In this document: piece by piece, positions 8,763 to 16,602 of the stretch
Numbering within the stretch: the stretch's first letter is position 1
How the letters are laid out: each line of letters starts with the position of its first letter
DNA from: Myxococcales bacterium
GTDB taxonomy: Bacteria > Myxococcota_A > UBA796 > SXON01
DNA: 37,236 bases
Assembly (NCBI GenBank): GCA_009692605.1
Contig: SHYV01000010.1
Location: 1 to 37,236, forward strand
Reading direction: 5' to 3'
Notes under the pieces: generated by a model
Database searches by the model: none
The model's input: only the letters and a program-made list of their open reading frames with translations
What the model was told of the DNA's origin: nothing
Made by a program: the position numbers and the translations under genes

Positions 8763-8938
8763 TCGGGAAGCGCGTTGACCACGCGCGTGACGCCGTCCTT
8801 CAGGAGTGGCAAGCCGCGTTTCTGAACCTCGTGGGCCAGAACGGCGACGTAGACCGACTCCAGCAACCCAGGACCAATCGCCGTGTGCACCCGGTAGGCC
8901 GCGTCCACCACCAAGGTCGCGACCTCATTTTCCGTCAT
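8759..8938 (-). pseudogene. GxxExxY protein with in-frame internal deletion
   Basis: A 59-residue frame with ATG at 8938 and TGA at 8761-8759. Residues 1-43 match the N-terminus of the GxxExxY family (MTENEVATLVVDAAYRVHTA, then GPGLLESVY containing the name motif, then AHEVQKRGL). Residues 44-59 (PLLKDGVTRVVNALPE) match the extreme C-terminus of the same family, which usually ends in a LKDGIKRVVN-like block. Normal members are about 120-130 residues, so about 65 central residues, including the PD-(D/E)xK-like core, are missing with no frameshift. Either a deletion created a mini-protein or the gene is dead. The family is common in dispersed copies and its function is unclear. Confidence 0.75.
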
Positions 8939-9350
8939 GGCAGCGGCTCGTTGGCGGCTCTGCGGCGTTGCGTGACCCTTCCGGCTCTATCCCGGGCGGC
9001 CGAGCCCCATGTCGGACGAGCAGATGGTTCACGCGCTCGAACTGAGCGCGCTGGCCACGCGTTCCGCCCTCGACGACCGCTCCCTCGCCAGCCCGATGCG
9101 AGCCAATCCGGGAAGATCAGGTTGCCGTGCTGAGCAAGCACCCAGGCCACGCTGCCCGGCACGAGGATGTCGGGCATGGCAAACCAAGGATCGAAGCAGG
9201 ACGTTTGCGACAGGGACCGTGTTCCCAAGGGAACCTCTTGTCGCCCGCGCGCGCCCTCGAGGCGGGCTACTTCGTCGCGGTGGCTTCGTTGTGCGAGCGT
9301 TGAGTGGTGTGGTTACCGGCCCACACCCGCCTTCGAAGCCCTGTCTGCCT
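8939..9350. other. Gene-poor stretch, no recognised feature
   Basis: No frame on either strand has credible coding character here. A minus-strand frame (9228-8935) includes a plausible peptide WFAMPDILVPGSVAWVL but degrades into Arg-rich low complexity. A 14-nt palindrome GTTCCCAAGGGAAC lies at 9221-9234. The stretch is probably decayed coding sequence between the GxxExxY remnant and the end of the glycosidase gene. Confidence 0.5.
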
Positions 9351-9398
9351 GTGATTCTCGGTGTTCGACGAAAATTATATGCGAACGCCGAGAATCAC
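9351..9398. repeat. Near-perfect 17-nt inverted repeat with AT-rich 14-nt spacer
   Basis: The left arm GTGATTCTCGGTGTTCG (9351-9367) and right arm CGAACGCCGAGAATCAC (9382-9398) are complementary with a single T/C difference. The spacer ACGAAAATTATATG is unusually AT-rich for this genome. It lies 16 nt beyond the stop of the glycosidase gene and could act as a bidirectional RNA hairpin. There is no T-run on either side, so it is not a classical intrinsic terminator; an operator or transposon-derived repeat are alternatives. Confidence 0.75.
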
Positions 9399-9414
9399 GT
9401 TTCCCCGAACGCTG

Positions 9415-12165
9415 CTAGTCGGCGGCGGCAGCACGGTCCGACTGTGGGTCGCCGGAGCGCCCCGGAGGGGCCCTCGCCGCATCCCCCACCACCAACCAAG
9501 GCGACCGCACGCTCGTGAGGTCAACGACCCAACCTCGCCGGTTTTCCTCCCCACCGCGAGCCGCCCGAACCGGGATCGGCGCCAGTTGCTCACCCCTCAC
9601 GCCGAGCGGCCGAACCTCCGGCCGTGTCGGCCAGATGAACCACACCGTGCCCCGCGCTGGCTCGACGAGGATCGGCGGCCCACCCCATTGCACGAGCTCG
9701 GTGCCCTGCGCACCAAAGGTCTGGCCGGTGTTCTCCTGCCGTGTCCCCACGCTGAGCAGCGCGTGGTGGGACTGGCCGAGCGGCAGCCCATCGGTGCTCG
9801 CGAGCGACACCGCCGCCCAATTCTCGAAATGCACGCCCAAGCCAGACGGCTCCAGGAGCCCGAACCCGTCACGCAGGGGCGGACCGGATCGGCCGTCGGG
9901 GGCCCCGGGGCCGACGCGGGCCTGCACCATCGGCCGATCCAATACAAGAACGCCGGGATCAGCCCACCAGCCGACCCCCGGGATGCTCTGGGCGGCGATG
10001 CCAGGCGGGGGCGTACGCTCGAAGCTGGAGCGCACGCGGTGGGTCAGGACGTGGCCCAGATTGAGCAGGTCGAGCGGACGGTACTGAGTAGGCCGCTGGT
10101 GCTGATCGGTGAGGTAGCCGGAGAGGACGACCGCCGGGTCGACGTTGTACGGCGCATACCCGAGCGCGGTGGGAAGCGCGTAAGTCCGGAACAGGGAGGA
10201 CGCAGTAGGCATCTGGGCCAGCGCGACCGTATTGGAGCGGTAGTCGAAGCTACCCGAGACCGCGCTGTCGTCCTCGGTCCACGCGCTGTCGAGCCAACTG
10301 AACCACATGGGCGCGTCCCAGTCCTGAGCAGACAGCAGGGTGGCCCAGAGTAGGGGGGCTTCGGCACGAAATTCATTGGGAAACGGATGGTTCAGCTCGG
10401 ATACCAGCATGGGCTGGCCGACGACCGCGGTGGCCGCCCAAGAGAGGAAGGTCTCCGGGCGAGCGAGCGCGCTTGTATTGGCAAAGGCGCCGCCGTTGAT
10501 GAGGTCCCACTCGACGTGGGTGTCCGTCGTATCGTAAGAGGCGTAGAGGAGCTGCAGAATGGGCTGATCGTAGACGATGGACGGAACCAGCGGAACGCGG
10601 AAGCCCATCGAGCGCGCCTTCGCGATCACCGCGTCGAAGAAGCCTGTCTCGAGCGAGGCATAGAACGCGTACAGATCCTTGCGGCGTTGCATCGGCCACT
10701 GGTCGTTGAGCCCCGGGATGGCGGGCTGCCGCGCCACCGAACCCGAGGATCCGAGGCCGTCGGGCGTCGACAAGCCGAGGGACTCACCGGGCTGGAGCCC
10801 CCGGAAACGGGCTCCCTCGGGGGCCCCGCTCCACGCGGTGGCGAGCACCTCGTCGGTCGGGTAGCGCTCCCTCAGCCAGCCGTTCCAGCGGGCGGACAGC
10901 ACGTTGAGCTGGGCCTGCGGGAGGGCCTCCAGCCCGAGTCCCCAATGCATCAGGAGCGAGTGTTCATTCGAGAGCTCGACCATCGCGATCGCAGGGTCAT
11001 CGGGGTAACGCAGCCCAGTGTAGGGGTTCCTTCGATTCCAGAACACGTCGAACCAGGCGAGGTAGGCGCGCTGCCAGGCAGGGTCCCACATCGTGGCGAG
11101 CTTGTGTCCATTGGGAACTCCGCCCGGGTTGGGGACACCGTCCTGCCCATTGAACTCCCGGTTGGTGGCGACCTCGGCGTAGACATAGAGGCCGTGAGCC
11201 TCCAGACGGGAGATGAAGAAGTCGAGCTTGTCTATCTGGACCGGGTCGAGCCAGGTGACGGGGTCCGCCGTACGCTTCGGATTGAGCACTCCGCCGATGC
11301 CCAGACCGTCGATGTGGTGCAGGCGCACCAGGTTGAACCCCAGCTTCGCGAGCTCGGCCGCGAGGTTGTCAGCCTGCTCCTTCTGGGGAAACGCTGGCAT
11401 GTTCACAAGGTTTATCCCCCAGAAGCGGGTACGGGTGCCATCCGAGAAGGCGAAGTGCCCATCCTTGGTGCGGGTCAAAAAGCCGTGTTTCCCCGCCGGT
11501 GCTTCGATCGGCGAGAGCTGTGGAAGCGCCGCGGGGAGAGTGCCCGAGATGGTGAACGGGTACCAGTCCGAGGTGTCAGTCTGCGTAGTGTGAGGGATCT
11601 CCGTGGATTCTCCGGTCAGCAGCTCCGCGGCGAGCACACAGGGGATGCTGGCGTTGCGGCTCTCGAGTCGGATGCGGCTCACAGGCGAGCCCGCGGCCCG
11701 TGTGGGTGCCGTCCAGACCGTGCCGACCCGCGGCGACCCGTCGGCGGCGAGGCCAAGCAGAAGGCTCTCGGTGAGCCGGCCCTCGACCGGGCCCGGCCCT
11801 AGCTGCCGACCGTTGAACGCAAAGGACCGCGTCGTGGTCCCGTCCGCGTAGGTGAAGGTCACCACCAACGCGACGCCCGCAGCCGGTCGGGGGCCGGCCG
11901 GATCCGAGCCGCCCGCCGCGAGCGTCAAGCGGAGCGCGTTGGTCGGGGAGCCGACGTCAAGGTCCACGAAGAGCGGAAGGTCGGGCCTACCGGGTCCCCG
12001 GAGGCACACCGCATCGGGGGACCCCAGCGCTGGAGCCAGCTGCGAGGGAGCCAACTGCGCCGGAGCCTCAGCGAGCAAGTCAGCGTTCAGCAGCGCTGCG
12101 AGATCGAGCGGACGGGCGGCCACGACCGGAACAAAGGCGATGACAAACGTAGTGACCAGCGCCAT
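9415..12165 (-). CDS. Secreted clan GH-A glycoside hydrolase-like protein
   Basis: A 916-residue protein with an N-terminal signal peptide (MALVTTFVIAFVPVVAA), so exported. Residues of about 30-200 look like a beta-sandwich carbohydrate-binding module. A (beta/alpha)8 barrel starts near FSDGTRTRFWGINL, typical of GH5-related clan GH-A enzymes, followed by GFNLVRLHHIDG. The acid/base candidate is Glu 401 in ELSNEH (the strand-4 Asn-Glu of the clan) and the nucleophile candidate is Glu 590 in LVSELNHPF. The C-terminal 250 residues form a beta-rich domain. The substrate cannot be read from the sequence; a polysaccharide is likely. It follows tsaD by only 3 nt, so it probably shares that transcript even though the functions are unrelated. 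A strong inverted repeat follows its stop. Confidence 0.8.
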   Translation of the reverse strand: MALVTTFVIAFVPVVAARPLDLAALLNADLLAEAPAQLAPSQLAPALGSPDAVCLRGPGRPDLPLFVDLDVGSPTNALRLTLAAGGSDPAGPRPAAGVALVVTFTYADGTTTRSFAFNGRQLGPGPVEGRLTESLLLGLAADGSPRVGTVWTAPTRAAGSPVSRIRLESRNASIPCVLAAELLTGESTEIPHTTQTDTSDWYPFTISGTLPAALPQLSPIEAPAGKHGFLTRTKDGHFAFSDGTRTRFWGINLVNMPAFPQKEQADNLAAELAKLGFNLVRLHHIDGLGIGGVLNPKRTADPVTWLDPVQIDKLDFFISRLEAHGLYVYAEVATNREFNGQDGVPNPGGVPNGHKLATMWDPAWQRAYLAWFDVFWNRRNPYTGLRYPDDPAIAMVELSNEHSLLMHWGLGLEALPQAQLNVLSARWNGWLRERYPTDEVLATAWSGAPEGARFRGLQPGESLGLSTPDGLGSSGSVARQPAIPGLNDQWPMQRRKDLYAFYASLETGFFDAVIAKARSMGFRVPLVPSIVYDQPILQLLYASYDTTDTHVEWDLINGGAFANTSALARPETFLSWAATAVVGQPMLVSELNHPFPNEFRAEAPLLWATLLSAQDWDAPMWFSWLDSAWTEDDSAVSGSFDYRSNTVALAQMPTASSLFRTYALPTALGYAPYNVDPAVVLSGYLTDQHQRPTQYRPLDLLNLGHVLTHRVRSSFERTPPPGIAAQSIPGVGWWADPGVLVLDRPMVQARVGPGAPDGRSGPPLRDGFGLLEPSGLGVHFENWAAVSLASTDGLPLGQSHHALLSVGTRQENTGQTFGAQGTELVQWGGPPILVEPARGTVWFIWPTRPEVRPLGVRGEQLAPIPVRAARGGEENRRGWVVDLTSVRSPWLVVGDAARAPPGRSGDPQSDRAAAAD

Positions 12166-12168
12166 GGG

Positions 12169-13188
12169 TCACACACTCCAGCGCGCCTGCGCCGTGCGGA
12201 AGAGGGGGTCTGGCGGGCAGCCGGCGAGCAAGTGCAACCGCCCGACGTGGGCGATCATCGCCGCGTTGTCGGTGCAGCGACCCTTGGGAGGGAGGACCAC
12301 GCGCAACCCCAAGCCGAGTAAGCCCGCCCGAATGCCCTCGTTCGCCGCCGCTCCACCGCCGATCAGCACCGTCCCAATGCCGGAGGCGCGAGCGGCTTGG
12401 CGGACCCGGTCGTTGATCACGTCGACCACCGCCTGCTGGAAGGACGCGCACACGTCGGGAGCGCGGTCGGCCGAAGTGAGCCCAGGGTCGCGTTCGATGG
12501 CGGTCCGCACCGCGGTCTTCAGGCCCGAGAAGCTCATGTCGTCGACCGGAGCTCGCTCAGCGGTGCCGGGGACAAGGCGCGCCAGCCGGGGCCGCGGGAA
12601 GGCGATCGTCGGCTTGCCAAGGCCCGCCAGCCGATCGACGAGCGGGCCGCCGGGGTAGCCGAGGCCAAGCATCCTGGCGACCTTGTCGTAGGCCTCGCCG
12701 ATCGCGTCGTCCACTGTCTCGGAGACCACCTCGTAGCGACCGAGCGCGAGCACCTTGTACAGCGTGGAATGTCCGCCGCTGATCACCAGCGACAGAAAGG
12801 GGAACGCCACCGAACCCGCTCCTTCGACCACCGGCTCCATCAACCCGGACAGCAGGTGGCCTTCAAGATGGTTGACACCGAGGAACGGGACCCCCCAGCC
12901 GACCGACGCCGACTTGGCGAAGCAGAGGCCGACCAGCACCGCCCCCATCAGCCCGGGCCCCGCGGTCACCGCGATCGCGTCGGGACGGTCGACGCCGGCG
13001 ACCGTCAGCGCCGCACGGACGACGGGCACGATCTGCTCGGCGTGAGCGCGGCTCGCGAGCTCGGGTACCACGCCGCCGTAACGCTCGTGCAAGGACTGGC
13101 TCCACACGACATCCGAGCGCACCCCCGACTCGTCGACGACGGCAGCGGCGGTGTCGTCGCAAGAGGTCTCGATGCCAAGGACGATCAT
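12169..13188 (-). CDS. tsaD: tRNA N6-adenosine threonylcarbamoyltransferase TsaD
   Basis: A 339-residue ASKHA-fold enzyme that transfers the threonylcarbamoyl group to A37 of ANN-decoding tRNAs (t6A). The N-terminus MIVLGIETSCDDTA is diagnostic. The metal-binding HxxxH is NHLEGH, with His at about 107 and 111, and VISGGHSTLY and the C-terminal GGGAAANEGIR block are the nucleotide-binding elements. I chose the ATG at 13188, which overlaps the preceding stop as ATGA, rather than an upstream start at 13215. The partners TsaB, TsaC and TsaE are not in the window. It sits between beta-oxidation genes and a glycosidase gene. Confidence 0.96.
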   Translation of the reverse strand: MIVLGIETSCDDTAAAVVDESGVRSDVVWSQSLHERYGGVVPELASRAHAEQIVPVVRAALTVAGVDRPDAIAVTAGPGLMGAVLVGLCFAKSASVGWGVPFLGVNHLEGHLLSGLMEPVVEGAGSVAFPFLSLVISGGHSTLYKVLALGRYEVVSETVDDAIGEAYDKVARMLGLGYPGGPLVDRLAGLGKPTIAFPRPRLARLVPGTAERAPVDDMSFSGLKTAVRTAIERDPGLTSADRAPDVCASFQQAVVDVINDRVRQAARASGIGTVLIGGGAAANEGIRAGLLGLGLRVVLPPKGRCTDNAAMIAHVGRLHLLAGCPPDPLFRTAQARWSV

Positions 13189-15332
13189 GACTGACGGGGA
13201 TCTATGTCGTAGCAAAGCCGCGCGGGCGACCAGCCAACGGCAGGCAAAAAGCGCTCCCCGTGCTGCTGCGCGAGGGCTTTCAGCCGTTCGTACACCACCT
13301 CCGGCCCGCGCCGGTCCACATACGAGAGCGGCCCGCCGGTGTTCGGCGCGAACCCGATGCCAAACACAGCGCCAACATCGGCATCCTGAGGGCGGGTCAC
13401 CACCCCCTCCACCACGGCGCGCAGGGTCTCGGCGACCTGAGCGAGCAGCAGCCGCTCGGAGAGGCAGCGCACCTGCGCGACCGGGTCCCCTCCCACCCGT
13501 GGCGCGCAGAACGCAGCAAGGCCGGACCAGATCCCCTCCCGCCTGCCCTCTTTGTAATCATAGAAACCCGCGCCGTGAGCGCGCCCGACCCGCCCGGCCC
13601 CGACCAGCTGCTTGACCAGCTTCGCGCCGGCCAGCCCAGCGACGCCCGGCCGGAAGGCCTCCGCCTGGCTCAAGGCGTGGTCGCCGAGCCGCAACGTGAC
13701 CTCATCAAACACCTGCAGCGGAGGGACCACCATGCCCGCGACCCTTGCAGCCCAGTCAACCAGCACGGGGTCGTAGCCTTCGGCGACACACTGTGCACCC
13801 TCAAGGATGTACGCCGAGAATACACGTGTAGTGAAGAACCCGTACCCGTCGTTCACGACAATGGGGAGCTTCTGGATGGAGCGGCAGAACCCCAGACAGC
13901 GGGCAACGGTGGCCTCGTCTGTGTGCTCGCCGCGGATGATCTCGAGCAGGGGCATCTGCTCGACCGGCGAGAAGAAATGCAGCCCGACGAAGTTCTTCCG
14001 CCGAACGCTGGCCTCGGCGAGCAGCGTGATCGGCAACGCCGATGTGTTGGACGCGAAGATCGCGCTGGGCCCAAGCTGTGCCTCCACCTCGCGGATGATG
14101 CGATGCTTGAGCTCCACGTTCTCGAATACGGCCTCGATCACCAGATCGGTATCGGCCAGATCGGCGCCGGCCAGTTCAGCGCCGGCCAGCGATGCCCTCA
14201 CACGGGCGACGACAACCGCGCGCTCGTCCGCAGACTTGTGCTTCAGCCGCTCACCGATCCCCTTGACCACGTGCGCCATCCCAGCGTCCAACGCCGGCTG
14301 AGCGATGTCCCGGAGCACCACCTCGTACCCGGCTTGCGCGCAGATCCCTGCGAGGCCGGCCCCCATCATGCCCGCACCGAGGATGGCGACTTTGCGGATA
14401 CCCGTCTCGCGGGGCGCAGCGGGGAGCCCTTCGTGTTTTTCGGCCGCGGTCCGGTGGTACCAGAAGATCCGCATCATGTCCTTGGCCTGCCCTGAGGTGG
14501 CGAGGCGAGCGAACGCACGCGCCTCGACATCCACCGCACCATCAAAGGTGAGCCGCGAGCCCTCCTGCACGACGGCCAGCAAGGCCTCAGCCGCGGGGAA
14601 CACGCCCGCGGTCTTCTTGTACACCATCGCCGAGGCCGCCATGAACGTGTTCCGTGCGTCCGCGCTGGTCGGGGCTACTCCCGGCCATGTGAAGTCCGGG
14701 CGATCCCAGGGCTGCCGGGCGCCGCTGGACTTCGGGCGCGTCTCCGCGAGCCACCCCTTCGCCAAGGCGACGGCCGCTTCGACGGTAGGCGCAGCAGCAT
14801 GCGCCAGTCCTGCCGCCACCGCCTTGTTGCCGCGAACCAGCTTGGCCTGAAGCAGCAGATCGAGGGCGGGCTGGATGCCGATCAACCGTGGCAGGCGCTG
14901 GGTGCCGCCGGCGCCCGGGATCACCCCAAGGTTTACCTCGGGCAGGCCGAGCGACACCCGCGGGTCCTCGACGACCACGCGGTAATGGCACGCCAGGGCC
15001 AGCTCAAACCCACCACCGAGCGCCGAACCCGCGAGCACGCACGCCACGGGGATCCCCGAGGTCTCCATCCTGCGGAACAGGGCGTCGACGTCGCGTACGA
15101 GGTCGAGGATCACGGCGGGGTCAGTCACGCCGTAGATCATGTCGAGGTCGGCGCCGACGCAGAAGTCCTTGTGACCGGAGAGGAGGAGCACGCCGGTGGC
15201 GCCCGAGGTCTCTGCGAACGCCGCAGCCAACCCGATGCCGAATTCCGCGTTGATCTTGTTGACCTTGCCGGGCAGCCGCACGGTGATCACCGCGAGATCG
15301 CCCTCGCGAGCGACGTCAAATCCATTCGCCAT
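13185..15332 (-). CDS. FadB/FadJ-type enoyl-CoA hydratase/3-hydroxyacyl-CoA dehydrogenase
   Basis: A 715-residue fusion of the two middle steps of fatty-acid beta-oxidation. The N-terminal crotonase domain has the oxyanion-hole stretch and both catalytic Glu residues: Glu 110 in ALGGGFE and Glu 132 in GLPEVNLG. A Rossmann NAD motif GAGMMGAG (about 319-326) opens the dehydrogenase part, whose catalytic His lies in GLHFFSPVEQMPLLEII. Two C-terminal 3HCDH domains follow, the first marked by NDGYGFFTTRVFSAY. The length is normal for the family. The ATG overlaps the thiolase stop as TGATG, so the pair is coupled in the usual FadA-FadB type partnership, but with the thiolase gene first. Confidence 0.93.
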   Translation of the reverse strand: MANGFDVAREGDLAVITVRLPGKVNKINAEFGIGLAAAFAETSGATGVLLLSGHKDFCVGADLDMIYGVTDPAVILDLVRDVDALFRRMETSGIPVACVLAGSALGGGFELALACHYRVVVEDPRVSLGLPEVNLGVIPGAGGTQRLPRLIGIQPALDLLLQAKLVRGNKAVAAGLAHAAAPTVEAAVALAKGWLAETRPKSSGARQPWDRPDFTWPGVAPTSADARNTFMAASAMVYKKTAGVFPAAEALLAVVQEGSRLTFDGAVDVEARAFARLATSGQAKDMMRIFWYHRTAAEKHEGLPAAPRETGIRKVAILGAGMMGAGLAGICAQAGYEVVLRDIAQPALDAGMAHVVKGIGERLKHKSADERAVVVARVRASLAGAELAGADLADTDLVIEAVFENVELKHRIIREVEAQLGPSAIFASNTSALPITLLAEASVRRKNFVGLHFFSPVEQMPLLEIIRGEHTDEATVARCLGFCRSIQKLPIVVNDGYGFFTTRVFSAYILEGAQCVAEGYDPVLVDWAARVAGMVVPPLQVFDEVTLRLGDHALSQAEAFRPGVAGLAGAKLVKQLVGAGRVGRAHGAGFYDYKEGRREGIWSGLAAFCAPRVGGDPVAQVRCLSERLLLAQVAETLRAVVEGVVTRPQDADVGAVFGIGFAPNTGGPLSYVDRRGPEVVYERLKALAQQHGERFLPAVGWSPARLCYDIDPRQS

Positions 15333-16531
15333 CAAACACGCTCCAAGATGGTGGCGATGCCCATGCCGCCCCCGACACAAAGGGTGAGGAGCGCCGTGGT
15401 TCCACCGGTTCGCTCAAGGTTGTCCAGCGCCGTGCTGACGAGCATCGCTCCGGTCGCGCCGAGGGGATGGCCTAGCGCGATGGCCCCGCCAAGCGGGTTC
15501 ACCTTCGCAGGATCGATGTCGAAGGCGCGTTGGAAGACGATGGGGACCACGGCAAAGGCCTCGTTGACCTCGAAGTGGTCGATGTCCGCGGCGGTCATGC
15601 CCGCCTTCTTGAGCGCAAGGCGCGTCGCCGGTAGGGGGCCGGTCAGCATCACGAAGGGCTCGTCGCCGACCACCGCCATGGACCGGATCCGCGCCCTTGG
15701 CGTCAGCCCAAGAGCAGCGCCCGCCTCCCTGCTGGCGATCAGCACAGCCGCTGCACCATCCACGATCCCCGAGGAGTTTCCAGCGTGGTGGACGTGCTCG
15801 ATGCGGTCCACCGCCGGATAGGCCCGGCGAACCAGCGTATCCAGCCCGAACTGCCGGCCCATCATCTCGAAGCTCGGCTTGAGCTTCGACAGCGCCTCGA
15901 TGGTGGTGTCCGCGCGCGGCGTCTCGTCGCGGCCGAGGACGACCAGCCCAGACTCGTCCCGTACCGGGATGAGGCTGCGGTCGAACTGGCCAGCGGTCTG
16001 GGCGGCGACCGCCCTGCGATGGCTCTCGATGGCGAAGCCGTCCACCTCCGCCCGCGTCACCCCGTTCAGCGTCGCCAACAGGTCCGCGCTGACCCCCTGG
16101 GGGACGCTCCCGACCAGCGACTGGGTCCGGGCGTCCCAGATCGCGCCCCCGTCGCCGCCCATCTCCACCCGCGACATGCTCTCCACCCCACCCGCCACCA
16201 CACAGTCGTAATGCCCCGAAGCGACCATCACCGCAGCGTGGTTGACCGCCTCCAGGCCTGAGGCGCAAAACCGGTTGACCATGACCCCCGGGGACTCCAT
16301 GCCCAGCCCTGCTTGGAGCGCCGCGAACCGCGCGAGGCACCCACCCTGCTCACCGGTCTGGGTCACGCAGCCGATCACGACGTCGTCGGCCGCTTTGAGG
16401 CCGGTGCGCCCCTTGAGCCCGACTAGCGCCTGCGTCAGCAGGTCGATCGGGCGCGTCGTGTAGAGCGCTCCCGAGGCCTTGCCCCGCCCGCGGGGCGTAC
16501 GTACGGCATCAAAGATCCAGGCGTCGGGCAT
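15332..16531 (-). CDS. Acetyl-CoA C-acyltransferase (thiolase)
   Basis: A 399-residue thiolase that cleaves 3-ketoacyl-CoA with CoA in the last step of beta-oxidation, or condenses acetyl-CoA. The acyl-accepting Cys is Cys 89 in [10 protein letters not shown]. The C-terminal catalytic pair is visible in [14 protein letters not shown] (His) and CVGGGMG (Cys). The ATG has GGAG 7 nt upstream. It lies directly before the multifunctional FadB-type gene, so it most likely supplies the thiolase of that complex. The 71-nt gap to the preceding unknown gene may hold its own promoter. Confidence 0.93.
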   Translation of the reverse strand: MPDAWIFDAVRTPRGRGKASGALYTTRPIDLLTQALVGLKGRTGLKAADDVVIGCVTQTGEQGGCLARFAALQAGLGMESPGVMVNRFCASGLEAVNHAAVMVASGHYDCVVAGGVESMSRVEMGGDGGAIWDARTQSLVGSVPQGVSADLLATLNGVTRAEVDGFAIESHRRAVAAQTAGQFDRSLIPVRDESGLVVLGRDETPRADTTIEALSKLKPSFEMMGRQFGLDTLVRRAYPAVDRIEHVHHAGNSSGIVDGAAAVLIASREAGAALGLTPRARIRSMAVVGDEPFVMLTGPLPATRLALKKAGMTAADIDHFEVNEAFAVVPIVFQRAFDIDPAKVNPLGGAIALGHPLGATGAMLVSTALDNLERTGGTTALLTLCVGGGMGIATILERV

Positions 16532-16602
16532 GGGGGTACTCCGGGCGCGAAACTATGGCGTTCGGGACCATTTGTCGGCCCGCAAAATCGGTGGGCCCGC
16601 CA

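Noticed and set aside
8193-8825. Plus-strand frame with a collagen-like GVPGVP segment
   Set aside because: The segment is the complement of the acidic linker before the MYXO-CTERM-like tail; the rest is Arg/Gly-rich without a signal or domain.
9361-11802. Plus-strand frames of 330 and 471 codons opposite the glycosidase
   Set aside because: Arg/Gly/Val-rich antisense readings without family resemblance; the minus strand has a signal peptide and GH-A motifs.
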